NCBI GenBank assembly: GCA_947501025.1
Contig: CANMUM010000017.1
Coordinates: 1 to 36,330, forward strand
Length of the DNA stretch: 36,330 nt
Origin: an uncultured Paracoccaceae bacterium
Lineage (GTDB): Bacteria > Pseudomonadota > Alphaproteobacteria > Rhodobacterales > Rhodobacteraceae
Direction: 5' to 3'
The notes under the pieces are model-generated. The model did not search any database. It worked only from the letters and a program-made list of their open reading frames with translations, and was not told the DNA's origin. Below, one piece after another: positions 1 through 7,845 of this stretch. The position numbers and the translations under genes were made by a program. The number at the start of each line of letters is the position of its first letter. The first letter of the stretch is position 1.

Positions 1-79
1 GAACCCCAACTAACCTCAAAATCAAAATAATGAATGGATTGCAGAAATTAATGCAGAAGTGCAACAAAATGGTGGAGAC

Positions 80-400
80 CTATTCTAATTCCTTAAGTTG
101 CTCCTCAAGCTTATCCCAGATAGATGCTCCATCATCCAATGATTCCATCCATATTTGGGCAGAACGCAGTCTATGAAAAGATATAGATGCAATTTTCTGC
201 CTTCCCTGCTTTGTAACATTAACAAGCCCAGCGGTTTCTAAAATCGCGATATGCTTTGATACAGCTGGCAATGACATATCATAGCTTTCCGAAATTACGC
301 CGACGCTCAAGTCTTCGCTAATCAAGCGCTTGAGGATATCTCTACGCGTTGCATCACCAAGTGCAGAAAAGACGTTATCCAGTGTATCTGTTTGATTCAT
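80..400 (-). CDS. ArsR-family winged-helix transcriptional repressor
   Basis: This 106-residue protein has the layout of a small ArsR/SmtB-type DNA-binding protein. The N-terminus (FSALGDATRRDILKRL, about residues 11-26) is the classical first helix of the family. The recognition helix-turn-helix follows at about residues 33-60 (MSLPAVSKHIAILETAGLV), then a short wing. I see no cysteine or histidine metal-site cluster, so it is unlikely to be a metal sensor. It looks more like the ArsR type usually paired with an SRPBCC (AHSA1) gene; that pairing is family knowledge. No partner starts in the 79 bases left before the window edge. The large inverted repeat just upstream of its start is a likely autoregulatory operator. 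Family confidence is high; the ligand or signal is unknown. Confidence 0.9.
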   Translation of the reverse strand: MNQTDTLDNVFSALGDATRRDILKRLISEDLSVGVISESYDMSLPAVSKHIAILETAGLVNVTKQGRQKIASISFHRLRSAQIWMESLDDGASIWDKLEEQLKELE

Positions 401-418
401 AACATCATCTTTAACCTT

Positions 419-471
419 AAACCTTTTGGTTAAGCAATATCTACGGCAATCAATGCTTAACCAAAAGGTTT
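419..471. promoter_or_regulatory. Perfect 18-nt inverted repeat, probable ArsR operator
   Basis: The arm AAACCTTTTGGTTAAGCA (419-436) is repeated exactly in inverted orientation at 454-471, separated by 17 nt. Each arm contains an AACC-TTTT-GGTT core that is itself nearly palindromic, so the element could hold two repressor dimers. It ends 19 nt from the arsR start codon, where its promoter should be. AACC..GGTT dyads are typical of ArsR regulators of this kind. The binding role is inference. Confidence 0.6.
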
Positions 472-492
472 CATTTGATGAAGGGCTTCAGT

Positions 493-515
493 TAATTTTC
501 TCAAAAAGAAAATTA
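493..515. repeat. 9-bp perfect AT-rich inverted repeat
   Basis: TAATTTTCT and AGAAAATTA face each other across a 5-nt loop in the divergent region between arsR and atpI. The stem is AT-rich and lacks a T-run typical of a terminator. It could be a protein-binding site or a chance structure; I assign no function. Confidence 0.35.
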
Positions 516-569
516 TATAACCATAATAAATTCAATGAGTTAATATAATTTCGTGTTGCCCAATATTTC

Positions 570-598
570 TTGACAAGGCATGTACACTTACCTATGTT
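570..598 (+). promoter_or_regulatory. Sigma70-type promoter of the ATP synthase F0 operon
   Basis: A consensus -35 TTGACA (570-575) is followed after exactly 17 nt by TATGTT (593-598) as the -10. Transcription would start near 605, giving a leader of about 30 nt before atpI. It is the best housekeeping promoter match in the window and sits where a highly expressed operon needs one. Confidence 0.7.
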
Positions 599-637
599 GC
601 ACTCAAATTTGCCGATGATGAAAAAGGGCGCTGATTC

Positions 638-973
638 ATGGATAGTGAAACACAATCACGATTAGATGCCCTCGATCAAAAGCTGAAAGCGATGGAAGCT
701 GCAAAACAGCAAGAATCGCAAGTCAGCAAAGCGGCCGAAAAGTTTGATGCGATGGGGACTGGCTATCGCATGATGATTGAACTTACGGCTGGCGTTTTGC
801 TCGGAGCGTTTATCGGCTTAGGTCTAGACCGATTATTCGAGACGAAACCTTGGTTAATGATAGTGATGGTCTTGGTGGGCCTCGCTGCTGGAATAAAAGT
901 AATGATGCAATCGGTTTCGCGGCATGAAACCAAACGAATGCAAAAATTGGACGAGGAACAAAATGGCGACTGA
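638..973 (+). CDS. atpI: ATP synthase protein I (AtpI)
   Basis: This small membrane protein of 111 residues has a charged N-terminal helix (about 1-35), two hydrophobic segments (about 47-65 and 71-90) and a charged tail. That is the alphaproteobacterial AtpI layout. In this family AtpI is thought to help assemble the c-ring and is not part of the finished enzyme. It is the first gene of the operon and its last 11 bases overlap atpB. The Shine-Dalgarno before this ATG is weak (AAGGG about 10 nt upstream), but the nearby upstream ATGs are out of frame. Confidence 0.93.
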   Translation: MDSETQSRLDALDQKLKAMEAAKQQESQVSKAAEKFDAMGTGYRMMIELTAGVLLGAFIGLGLDRLFETKPWLMIVMVLVGLAAGIKVMMQSVSRHETKRMQKLDEEQNGD

Positions 974-1733
974 AGCAGCAGAAACTGGTGGTTTGCAACT
1001 GCACCCAATGGATCAATTTATTATTAAAGATCTATCGGGCGGCACGCATATCGGAACATTTACATTCACAAACCAAGCGTTGTGGATGTTGCTTGCGGTT
1101 ATCGCTATTGCATTGGTTTTCGTTATCGGAACACGCGGACGCGCAATCATTCCTTCGCGCTCACAATCAATCGCTGAAGTCATTTACCAATTTGCTTACA
1201 AAATGGTTGAAGATGTTGCTGGCAAAGATGCTGTGAAATATTTTCCACTTATTATGACATTGTTCATGTTCATTCTATTCAGCAACTTATTGGGCCTTAT
1301 CCCTATGAGCTTTACTGCGACTTCGCACTTCGCTGTCACGGGCATTATGGCCATGCTTGTGTTCATCTTCGTGACGATACTCGGTATCGTTAAAAACGGC
1401 TTCGGTTTTTTGAAACTATTCTGGATTGATAGTGCGCCTCTTATTCTGCGCCCTGCTTTGATGCTGATTGAAGTTGTTTCATATTTCGTTCGCCCGCTCA
1501 GCCACGCTATTCGCCTTGGCGGCAATATACTTGCGGGCCACGCGGTGCTTAAAGTGTTTGCGGCATTCGCGGCACCTCTTGCTGCTGCGACCTTCGGTAT
1601 TGGTGCATTGGTGCCAATTTTAGGAATTTCAGCAATGTATGCTTTGGAAGTGCTCGTTGCAGCCGTCCAAGCTTATGTGTTCACCATTCTAACTTGTGTT
1701 TATCTACATGATGCGCTGCATCCTGGGCACTAG
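963..1733 (+). CDS. atpB: F0F1 ATP synthase subunit a
   Basis: Subunit a forms the proton half-channels of F0 in the inner membrane next to the c-ring. The 256-residue protein is strongly hydrophobic with five to six membrane segments. It carries the signature [11 protein letters not shown], in which R184 is the essential arginine facing the c-ring carboxylate. I chose the ATG at 963 because a GAGGA ribosome site lies just upstream and the protein then begins MATEAAE, usual for the family. An upstream in-frame ATG at 924 would add 13 charged residues inside atpI and has no support. The start overlaps atpI, which suggests translational coupling. Confidence 0.97.
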   Translation: MATEAAETGGLQLHPMDQFIIKDLSGGTHIGTFTFTNQALWMLLAVIAIALVFVIGTRGRAIIPSRSQSIAEVIYQFAYKMVEDVAGKDAVKYFPLIMTLFMFILFSNLLGLIPMSFTATSHFAVTGIMAMLVFIFVTILGIVKNGFGFLKLFWIDSAPLILRPALMLIEVVSYFVRPLSHAIRLGGNILAGHAVLKVFAAFAAPLAAATFGIGALVPILGISAMYALEVLVAAVQAYVFTILTCVYLHDALHPGH

Positions 1734-1781
1734 TTGAATTCAATTACTTAACTTTCAAAACAAATCTAAAGGAGAATCACT

Positions 1782-2003
1782 ATGGAAGGTAATCTAAGCG
1801 CAATCGGAGCAGGTCTTGCATGTCTAGGTATGGCTGGAGCAGGTATCGGTGTGGGTTCAATCGCTAGCAACTATTTGGCGGGCGCTTTCCGCAACCCATC
1901 GGCTGCTGGCGGCCTAACAGGTATGTTCTTTGTTGGTCTTGCGTTTGCTGAAGCTTTGGGCATTTTGTCATTCCTCATCGCGATCATCTTGGCAGTTCAA
2001 TAA
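1782..2003 (+). CDS. atpE: F0F1 ATP synthase subunit c
   Basis: This 73-residue hairpin of two membrane helices forms the rotating c-ring. Helix 1 is glycine-rich ([17 protein letters not shown]). The polar loop is R37-N38-P39, and helix 2 carries E57 ([11 protein letters not shown]), the proton-binding carboxylate. There is no sodium-binding signature, so a proton-driven enzyme is expected. An AAAGGAG Shine-Dalgarno precedes the ATG by about 7 nt and is the strongest of the operon, as expected for the subunit needed in most copies. A stem-loop directly follows the gene. Confidence 0.97.
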   Translation: MEGNLSAIGAGLACLGMAGAGIGVGSIASNYLAGAFRNPSAAGGLTGMFFVGLAFAEALGILSFLIAIILAVQ

Positions 2004-2019
2004 ATTATTGATACAAAAC

Positions 2020-2045
2020 TGGCCTTGCCAATATCGGCAGGGCCA
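2020..2045 (+). other. Intercistronic stem-loop between atpE and the b' gene
   Basis: TGGCCTTGCC (2020-2029) pairs with GGCAGGGCCA (2036-2045) over ten base pairs with one G-U wobble and a 6-nt loop. There is no T-run after it, so it is not an intrinsic terminator. Its place just 3' of the c-subunit gene suggests protection of the upstream message from 3' exonucleases, raising atpE output over its neighbours. The role is inference. Confidence 0.5.
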
Positions 2046-2065
2046 ATCGCATAAGGAGGCGTGTC

Positions 2066-2626
2066 ATGACAGACACAATTGATGCAGCACATGCTGCAGA
2101 ACATGAAGTGGGCACACATGTTGCACATGAATCCAACGGCCTTCCTCAGTTTGACAGCTCAACATATATGAACCAAGCCGTTTGGCTGACGATTTCATTG
2201 ATTCTTGTGTACTTTATCTTATCTCGCATTGCGCTACCGCGTATTGGTGGGGTTTTGGAGCAACGTTCACAAACAATTCAGAAAGATCTCGACCGTGCTG
2301 CCGATATGCGTACGAAAGCTCAAGAAGCTGAAGAAGCGTATAATGTGAAATTGCAGAATGCTCGTGCGGAAGCACAAGAAATAGCTGAGAAAACAAAGGC
2401 AAAAGCCCAAAGTGAGCTCGACGCTGCAATTGCAAAGGCTGATTTAGAGATTGGTAAGCAAACTGATAAGTCAGCAAAACGCATCTCTGAGATGCAAGCT
2501 GATGCAGAAAAAAGCATATCAGATATCGCAAAGGATGTTTCTGGTTCTGTTGTTGATGCGATTTCACCATCATCAAATGATGGTAGCTTGATCGGTAAAA
2601 CGCTAACAAAACTTTTGAAGGGATAA
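2066..2626 (+). CDS. atpF2: F0F1 ATP synthase subunit b' (second b-type stalk subunit)
   Basis: This 186-residue b-type subunit has a hydrophilic N-terminus, a membrane anchor at about residues 37-57 (AVWLTISLILVYFIL), then a long alanine/glutamate/lysine-rich coiled coil to about 165. Alphaproteobacteria use a b/b' heterodimer as the peripheral stalk holding F1 still, and b' is encoded before b as here. The N-terminal extension before the membrane helix and the first position of the pair support b' over b. GGAGG lies 7 nt before the ATG. The stop is one base from the atpF start. Confidence 0.93.
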   Translation: MTDTIDAAHAAEHEVGTHVAHESNGLPQFDSSTYMNQAVWLTISLILVYFILSRIALPRIGGVLEQRSQTIQKDLDRAADMRTKAQEAEEAYNVKLQNARAEAQEIAEKTKAKAQSELDAAIAKADLEIGKQTDKSAKRISEMQADAEKSISDIAKDVSGSVVDAISPSSNDGSLIGKTLTKLLKG

Positions 2627-2627
2627 G

Positions 2628-3161
2628 ATGATGACTAGACTTGCAACAAGCAATTTCTTCGACCCACATTTTTACTCATTCTCAAATACAAATTTTGTAG
2701 TTTTGGTAGCATTCGTTATTTTTGTTGCCTTCCTCATTTGGAAAGGCGTTCCAAAACTTGTGACTTCACTGCTCGATAAGCGCGCAGAAACTATTCGTAG
2801 CGAGCTTGAAGAGGCGAGGAAGTTGCATGAGGAAGCCAAAGATATTTTTGCAGCCTATGAGCGCAAAATGGTTGAGGTTGAAAAAGAATCAGCTGAAATC
2901 GTTTCAAACGCAAAAAAAGCGGCGGCAGAACAAGCCGAAGCATCAAAAATTAAGCTCGCTGAACAAGTTGAACGTCGCATTAAAGCTGGTAAAGACCAAA
3001 TCGCTTCAGCAGAAGCTGCGGTTGAGCGTCAAATACGCGCTAAAGCTTCAAGCATTGCAATTGAGGTTGCACGTGAAGTTCTCGGCACTCAGCTTAAAGG
3101 CAAAAATGCTGATGAATTAATTGATGCTGCGATTAAAAATGTAGATACCAATTTACATTAA
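2628..3161 (+). CDS. atpF: F0F1 ATP synthase subunit b
   Basis: This 177-residue stalk subunit has a short N-terminus, one membrane segment (about 22-40, FVVLVAFVIFVAFLIW) and a long charged coiled coil that dimerises with b' and reaches the delta subunit at the top of F1. Two ATGs stand in tandem; the first is one base after the b' stop, and either could be used. The gene ends the operon and is followed by a strong terminator. The F1 genes (atpHAGDC) are not in the window, as is normal in this class. Confidence 0.95.
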   Translation: MMTRLATSNFFDPHFYSFSNTNFVVLVAFVIFVAFLIWKGVPKLVTSLLDKRAETIRSELEEARKLHEEAKDIFAAYERKMVEVEKESAEIVSNAKKAAAEQAEASKIKLAEQVERRIKAGKDQIASAEAAVERQIRAKASSIAIEVAREVLGTQLKGKNADELIDAAIKNVDTNLH

Positions 3162-3167
3162 GGTGAT

Positions 3168-3200
3168 AAAAAGGCCAGCTTAAGTAAGCTGGCCTTTTTT
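3168..3200. terminator. Bidirectional intrinsic terminator between atpF and the OmpA-like gene
   Basis: AAGGCCAGCTTA (3171-3182) pairs perfectly with TAAGCTGGCCTT (3185-3196), flanked by an A-run on one side and a T-run on the other. It can therefore stop transcription from atpF on the plus strand and from the convergent lipoprotein gene on the minus strand. Confidence 0.92.
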
Positions 3201-3221
3201 ATTTAATTGTCGGATGACTTA

Positions 3222-3857
3222 TTATTGAACCGGAATAATATTGATTTCCACACGACGGTTAGCTTGGCGACCCGCTTCTGTATCATTAGATGCAATCGGT
3301 GTATTCTCACCTTGACCCAAAACTGTTACGCGCGAACTCGGTGTTCCAGAGTTTTTCAATATGTTTGCAACAGCATTTGCACGGCGCTCTGACAAAGCTT
3401 GGTTATATGATGCATCACCAACATTATCCGTATGACCGACAATTTGTGCAATCGTATTTGGGTAATTGTTCAAGCTTGTCGCAATCTCTGCAAGTGGGCT
3501 ATAAAGCGATGATTTAACTTCAGCACTTGCAGTCGCAAATGTAATCGCTTCTGGAAGAGTAACAACCAAACGATCTCCTGTGTTCACAATCGATGCACCT
3601 GTTCCACTCAAATTGTTGCGCAACTCAGCCTCTTGCTTTTCAAGCTCATTGCCTACAACCGCGCCAACGAGGCCACCAATAATTGCACCATTGCGTGTTG
3701 ATTTCGCTTTATCATCACCAATGACATTACCAATTACGCCACCAAGCGCTGCACCAGCGCCAGCACCAATCGCAACATTATTACGTGTTCCATCCTCTTG
3801 AACACAGCCAGATAGCAAGATTGCCGTTGCACTTAAAGAAATTATTGTCGTTTTCAT
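3222..3857 (-). CDS. OmpA-family outer-membrane lipoprotein with glycine zipper
   Basis: The predicted 211-residue protein starts with a lipoprotein signal (LLSGC; lipidated cysteine C18). The residue after the cysteine is V, not D, which favours the outer membrane. A glycine-rich zipper segment follows (about 30-70, GAGAGAALGGVIGNVIG), then a C-terminal OmpA-like peptidoglycan-binding domain with VGHTDNVGDASYNQALSERR. The family ties the outer membrane to the cell wall. I set the start at 3857, not the ATG at 3869, because GGAG lies 6 nt upstream of it and the signal peptide then begins MKTT. It stands alone and converges on the ATP synthase operon. Confidence 0.92.
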   Translation of the reverse strand: MKTTIISLSATAILLSGCVQEDGTRNNVAIGAGAGAALGGVIGNVIGDDKAKSTRNGAIIGGLVGAVVGNELEKQEAELRNNLSGTGASIVNTGDRLVVTLPEAITFATASAEVKSSLYSPLAEIATSLNNYPNTIAQIVGHTDNVGDASYNQALSERRANAVANILKNSGTPSSRVTVLGQGENTPIASNDTEAGRQANRRVEINIIPVQ

Positions 3858-3979
3858 TTTTTGCTCCATAGGTTTATTTATAGAGCATCAGTATCATGGA
3901 TATTTGCTTACAAACAAATAAATTCGATTAAAATCTCACGCATTGGTGAAACATCGGCAATATCTTGCACATGGGAAAA

Positions 3980-4240
3980 TTAGCCGCCTTCACCAAAATA
4001 ATCTTCGATCAAAACTTTGAGCGCTGTTAAAACTTGTTCTTCTTGGGCACCTGAGGCCGTAATTTCAAGTTCAGATCCGCGAGCCGCACCGAGCATCATC
4101 AAGCCCATAATACTGTCACCTGAAGCACTCATACCCTCGAAGAAGACTTCGACGCTAGCATCGAATTTCTCGCATGTTTCCGCAAATTTTGCAGATGCGC
4201 GCGCATGCAGACCTTTAGCATTTACGATTTGTATTTTCAT
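3980..4240 (-). CDS. ptsH: Phosphocarrier protein HPr (NPr-like)
   Basis: HPr relays phosphate from enzyme I to EIIA. The 86-residue protein has the active histidine H12 in GLHARASAKFA. It also has a serine at S43 in GDSIMGLMML, the position phosphorylated by HPr kinase in other bacteria. That fits the presence of hprK in the same operon. It is the last gene of a four-gene run and its ATG overlaps the EIIA stop (TAATG). With no sugar-specific permease nearby it belongs to a regulatory PTS. Enzyme I must be encoded elsewhere. Confidence 0.96.
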   Translation of the reverse strand: MKIQIVNAKGLHARASAKFAETCEKFDASVEVFFEGMSASGDSIMGLMMLGAARGSELEITASGAQEEQVLTALKVLIEDYFGEGG

Positions 4241-4659
4241 TATTTATTTCCTGTTGGTTGATCAGAGCAATAGTTGAGATATCGATGCCCTGCTTTTACA
4301 GCCTGCTCCAATGCTTGATCAATCGGCTTATGTCTTTGTCTGGCTAGCTTGATCAGGCTTGGCATATTTACACCATATAAGATGCGATAATTTTCATTTG
4401 GCAAACATCTCAGCGCAAGGTTTGATGGTGTGCCACCAAACATATCGGTGACAATAACAACGCCGCTGCCCACATCAACCTTATCAACAATTTCGGAGAT
4501 TTCTATACGTTTTTGATTACGGTCATCCTTGTCTTCAATCGCGACTGCAATTGTACGAGGCTGAGGGCCAATGACGTGCTGTAATGTAGCCAAATACTGC
4601 TCAGCCAAGCCACCATGCGCGACGATTACGATACCAAAACCCATGCCTTCGTTTGCCAT
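4240..4659 (-). CDS. manX: PTS EIIA component, mannose-family type
   Basis: This is a free-standing 139-residue EIIA(Man) domain. H15 in IVAHGG matches the phosphorylated histidine, and TDMFGGTPSN (about 71-80) is the second signature of the fold, with D72 near the active site. There is no attached EIIB domain and no EIIC/D membrane gene nearby, so sugar transport is unlikely. In alphaproteobacteria this protein serves as a regulatory phosphate acceptor. The start overlaps the rapZ stop by one base and the stop overlaps the HPr start, so translation is probably coupled. Confidence 0.94.
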   Translation of the reverse strand: MANEGMGFGIVIVAHGGLAEQYLATLQHVIGPQPRTIAVAIEDKDDRNQKRIEISEIVDKVDVGSGVVIVTDMFGGTPSNLALRCLPNENYRILYGVNMPSLIKLARQRHKPIDQALEQAVKAGHRYLNYCSDQPTGNK

Positions 4660-5549
4660 CAGCCAACTGCCTTTGTCAAAAGTGGAAGTTCACGATGTTC
4701 TATTGTAACCTTCCAGCTTTTCTCAAGTAGTTCTGCCGCAATAACTTCTGCAATCGCTACCGAACGATGCTTACCGCCTGAGCAACCTAGACAAATTGTG
4801 AAATAGCTACGCCCCTCTTTTTGAACCGCTGGCAAAACATGGTTGACCATTGATTTCATATCATCAATAAATTTTTTGTATAACGGATCAGCGTTCACAT
4901 ATGCCGCTACATTTGGATTGCGCCCATCAAGTGGACGAAGGGCTTCGTCCCAATGGGGGTTTTTAAGAAAACGGCAATCAAAAACCATGTCCGCATCACG
5001 TGGCAAACCATGCTTATATGAAAAACTTTTTATATGAATTTGAAACTCGGCATCTTGCTCAAGATGGAAGCGATGTTTAATTTCGCGCTTGAGATCATGT
5101 GGTGATAATGTTGATGTATCAAGGCGAGATGTCGCAATGCTACGCGTTCCCGCAAGCAATGCACGCTCAATACTCACACCATCAAGCAACCGATTTCCAT
5201 CTGTATGGAAATGTTTGCGACGTGTTTCGCTATATCGGCGCATCAAAACATCATCACTTGCTTCCACGAATAAAATTTCAACCGCGTAATGTTCGGAGAG
5301 ATGCTTCAAAGCAACTTCTAACTTTTCATGATCTGATTTTGACATCGCACCAAAACCAAGCGCAAGCCGTCGATCATCCATTGGCTCGACAAATAACCGC
5401 TCAACAAGCTCTGGTGGAATATTTTCAACTGTATGATAACCACAATCTTCTAAAACATTTAATGCCGTACTCCGCCCCGCTCCCGACATGCCAACAACGG
5501 CAATACATTTTGGTGCTTGAGATAAGTTTTGGTTCGGGATTTGGGTCAT
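4659..5549 (-). CDS. rapZ: RapZ-family nucleotide-binding adapter protein
   Basis: This 296-residue protein has an N-terminal P-loop (GMSGAGRST, residues 20-28). The C-terminal domain has the family motif GCSGGKHRS (about 255-263), which lies in the RNA- and ligand-binding region of enterobacterial RapZ. There RapZ directs RNase E to GlmZ and senses glucosamine-6-phosphate. Whether that holds in alphaproteobacteria is not known, since GlmZ/GlmY are absent outside enterics. Its position between hprK and the EIIA gene with 1- and 4-base overlaps argues for a link to PTS signalling. Length and both motifs are normal for the family. Confidence 0.94.
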   Translation of the reverse strand: MTQIPNQNLSQAPKCIAVVGMSGAGRSTALNVLEDCGYHTVENIPPELVERLFVEPMDDRRLALGFGAMSKSDHEKLEVALKHLSEHYAVEILFVEASDDVLMRRYSETRRKHFHTDGNRLLDGVSIERALLAGTRSIATSRLDTSTLSPHDLKREIKHRFHLEQDAEFQIHIKSFSYKHGLPRDADMVFDCRFLKNPHWDEALRPLDGRNPNVAAYVNADPLYKKFIDDMKSMVNHVLPAVQKEGRSYFTICLGCSGGKHRSVAIAEVIAAELLEKSWKVTIEHRELPLLTKAVG

Positions 5550-5968
5550 ACAGGCTCAATTTCTAATTTTTGTGTTAACAATAGATAAATAAACGCGGCC
5601 ATATGTGAAAGCCCCTTTATGTCATATTGAGCAATTTTTGTGGATCCATGCTCGAAAATATTGCGTTCTGGCAGGCGAGTTTGAGGAGAATCGTTCAAAC
5701 TCACAACCAGATCAACCCTAGCGTGCGTTATGTGTTGGGATTTAAAAATGCCTATACCACGCACTTCTATCCGTCCATCTGAGTTCGGGTGAGGAGACAC
5801 AAATAATGATCCAGCCTCTTCATCAAGAAACACCTGATCATCACCTATAAGATTCGCGCCCATAGCCATAAGCTCAAGCGCCAAGCTTGACTTACCCGAA
5901 CCTGATTCACCCAATATAAGAACGGCTCTTCCATTTATTTCGACTGCGCTTGCGTGATATTGTTGCAT
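5546..5968 (-). CDS. hprK: HPr kinase/phosphorylase, short catalytic-domain form
   Basis: At 140 residues this is less than half the length of the Firmicute enzyme; it lacks the N-terminal domain and keeps the catalytic core. Visible motifs are a Walker [10 protein letters not shown] (20-28), a Walker B-like LIGDDQ (40-45) and the HprK signature EVRGIGIF (68-75). This short form is standard in alphaproteobacteria, so it is not a broken gene. It should phosphorylate the serine of the HPr encoded three genes downstream. It is the first gene of the operon and is divergent from pckA. No chvG/chvI sensor-regulator pair lies between them, unlike in many relatives. The ribosome site is weak. Confidence 0.92.
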   Translation of the reverse strand: MQQYHASAVEINGRAVLILGESGSGKSSLALELMAMGANLIGDDQVFLDEEAGSLFVSPHPNSDGRIEVRGIGIFKSQHITHARVDLVVSLNDSPQTRLPERNIFEHGSTKIAQYDIKGLSHMAAFIYLLLTQKLEIEPV

Positions 5969-6037
5969 TTAATCTTTCTTATAACATTCATATGATAATA
6001 ATACTTTATTATATCTGGCCAAGTCGTATTTTTTTTG

Positions 6038-6091
6038 GCATAACGCGAATTATGCACAAGGCCCTGTGCAGCACCTATAGGCCCGTAGGTG
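6038..6091 (+). promoter_or_regulatory. Three successive inverted repeats in the pckA upstream region
   Basis: Three dyads follow one another: GCATAA/TTATGC (6038-6043 and 6050-6055), GCACA/TGTGC (6054-6058 and 6065-6069) and CACCTA/TAGGTG (6072-6077 and 6086-6091). They lie 54 to 107 nt before the chosen start, between hprK and pckA. They may be operator sites, for example for a LacI-type regulator of gluconeogenesis, or a folded leader RNA. I cannot tell which, and no clear -35/-10 pair is visible here. Confidence 0.4.
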
Positions 6092-6144
6092 ATTTATCTT
6101 GGGAACATACGCGGATAATGGCCGCCCGCGTTGGAGGACATCTT

Positions 6145-7743
6145 GTGAGTGAAACAGGAACCGTAAATCCGAACGGAAAACTTGCCGATACTGGCATTCC
6201 GAAAGTCAAACACGCATATTACAATCTGCTTGAGCCTTCCTTAATCAATGAAGCGATTCGCCGTGGCGAAGGTGAACTTGGTCTTGGTGGTTGCTTCATG
6301 GTTGAGACAGGCAAGCATACTGGCCGCTCACCAAAAGACAAATTTGTTGTTGAAGAGCCGAGTGTGATGGATAGTATTTGGTGGGAAAACAATGCACCGA
6401 TGAAGGCTGATGCCTTTGATGCGCTCCACACCGATATGTTAGCTCATATTGAAGATAGCGAAGTCTATGTGCAGGATCTCTTTGGTGGTGCGGATCCAGA
6501 ATATCGTCTCAATGTGCGCATGGTGACCGAGCTTGCATGGCATGGTCTCTTTATCCGTCACCTTTTACGTCGCCCCGCGCAAAATGAACTCGCAACATTT
6601 GATCCAGAATTCACAGTTATCAACTTGCCAAGCTTTAAAGCTGATCCTGTTAAGCATGGCTGTCGCTCAGAAACGGTGATCGCTATCAGTTTTGAGAAAA
6701 AACTCGTGCTTATATGTGGGACTTCATATGCAGGTGAGAACAAGAAATCTGTATTCTCAATTCTCAACTATTTACTGCCCGAAAAGGGTGTAATGCCGAT
6801 GCATTGCTCTGCAAATCACGCGATTGGTAATCCAGATGATTCCGCCGTGTTCTTTGGTCTATCAGGCACAGGAAAAACGACACTCTCTGCTGATCCTGGA
6901 CGCATCTTGATTGGTGATGATGAACATGGTTGGTCAGATAACGGCATCTTCAACTTTGAAGGTGGATGTTATGCGAAAACGATCGACCTTTCACCAAGCG
7001 CAGAACCAGAAATATTTGCAACAACACAAAAATTTGGAACTGTTATTGAAAATATGATCCACGACAAGGCAACTCTTGAGCTTGATTTCCAAGATGATAG
7101 TCTTACCCAAAATATGCGTTGCGCATATCCGCTTGAATATATTTCAAACGCATCTGACACAGCGCTTGGTGGTTTCCCAAAAAACATCATCATGCTCACC
7201 TGTGACGCTTTTGGTGTTTTGCCTCCAATTGCACGCCTCACACCTGCTCAAGCCATGTACCATTTCTTGTCGGGTTTTACCTCAAAGGTAGCAGGAACTG
7301 AAAAAGGCATCACCGAACCACAGCCGACTTTCTCAACTTGTTTTGGTGCCCCATTCATGCCGCGGCGTCCTGAAGCTTATGGTGATCTTCTTCGTAAGAA
7401 AATTGCCATGCACGGCTCTGAATGCTGGCTTGTGAATACAGGTTGGACTGGAGGCGCTTATGGCGTGGGATCACGTATGCCAATCAAGGCAACGCGCGCG
7501 CTTTTGACGGCGGCACTTTCGGGTGAATTGTCAAAAGGTAAGTTCCGTAAAGATGAAAACTTTGGCTTTGATGTCCCTGTGTCACTTGATGGCGTTGATG
7601 ATAAACTTCTCAACCCGCGCACAACTTGGGCCGATGCCGCAGCATATGACGCACAGGCTCGAAAGCTACGTGATATGTTTGCCGATAACTTCGCGCAATA
7701 TGTGAGTTATGTTGATAATGACGTCAACGCCGCCGCGATATAG
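6145..7743 (+). CDS. pckA: Phosphoenolpyruvate carboxykinase (ATP)
   Basis: The enzyme converts oxaloacetate and ATP to phosphoenolpyruvate, CO2 and ADP, the committed step of gluconeogenesis. From the chosen start it has 532 residues, the usual size. Motifs include GRSPKDKF (about 60-67, substrate arginine), YAGENKK (metal-site region) and the kinase P-loop GLSGTGKTT (238-246). The frame is open to 5950, but I place the start at GTG 6145 because GGAGG lies 7 nt upstream (6133-6137). The protein then begins near the expected N-terminus. An ATG at 6118 has only a poor ribosome site. It is divergent from the hprK operon, a link between carbon flux and PTS signalling seen in this class. Confidence 0.96.
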   Translation: MSETGTVNPNGKLADTGIPKVKHAYYNLLEPSLINEAIRRGEGELGLGGCFMVETGKHTGRSPKDKFVVEEPSVMDSIWWENNAPMKADAFDALHTDMLAHIEDSEVYVQDLFGGADPEYRLNVRMVTELAWHGLFIRHLLRRPAQNELATFDPEFTVINLPSFKADPVKHGCRSETVIAISFEKKLVLICGTSYAGENKKSVFSILNYLLPEKGVMPMHCSANHAIGNPDDSAVFFGLSGTGKTTLSADPGRILIGDDEHGWSDNGIFNFEGGCYAKTIDLSPSAEPEIFATTQKFGTVIENMIHDKATLELDFQDDSLTQNMRCAYPLEYISNASDTALGGFPKNIIMLTCDAFGVLPPIARLTPAQAMYHFLSGFTSKVAGTEKGITEPQPTFSTCFGAPFMPRRPEAYGDLLRKKIAMHGSECWLVNTGWTGGAYGVGSRMPIKATRALLTAALSGELSKGKFRKDENFGFDVPVSLDGVDDKLLNPRTTWADAAAYDAQARKLRDMFADNFAQYVSYVDNDVNAAAI

Positions 7744-7755
7744 TTTTTAAACAAC

Positions 7756-7805
7756 AAAATACTGCGCAACATTTGGAGAAAATCGCCCTATTGCGCAGTA
7801 TTTTT
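7756..7805 (+). terminator. Intrinsic terminator after pckA
   Basis: AAAATACTGCGCAA (7756-7769) pairs perfectly with TTGCGCAGTATTTT (7791-7804) around a 21-nt loop, and the right arm runs into a T-run. It begins 12 bases after the pckA stop. Confidence 0.8.
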
Positions 7806-7845
7806 AATTTCGATAATATTGTGCGGGTAGAATTTCAGAGGACAT

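Noticed and set aside
2-88. Plus-strand frame ending EINAEVQQNGGDLF then stop, like the tail of a gene entering from the left
   Set aside because: A TAA at 11-13 interrupts the same frame and no start codon follows it, so only about 24 codons are open. It could be the end of a broken gene, but the window gives too little to call it.
2214-2669. Long minus-strand frames inside the ATP synthase b' gene and similar antisense frames elsewhere (for example 7 to 10 kb, 13.1-13.7 kb, 17.5-18 kb)
   Set aside because: They are antisense to well-recognised genes and have no family features or ribosome sites.
5546-5968. HprK looks truncated compared with the 300-residue enzyme
   Set aside because: The catalytic-domain-only form is the normal one in alphaproteobacteria and all core motifs are present, so it is not a pseudogene.
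5950-6144. Longer PckA N-terminus from the ATG at 5950
   Set aside because: The extra 65 residues are hydrophobic, unlike the family. They overlap the hprK start and cross the dyad-rich regulatory region; GGAGG-GTG at 6145 explains the start.
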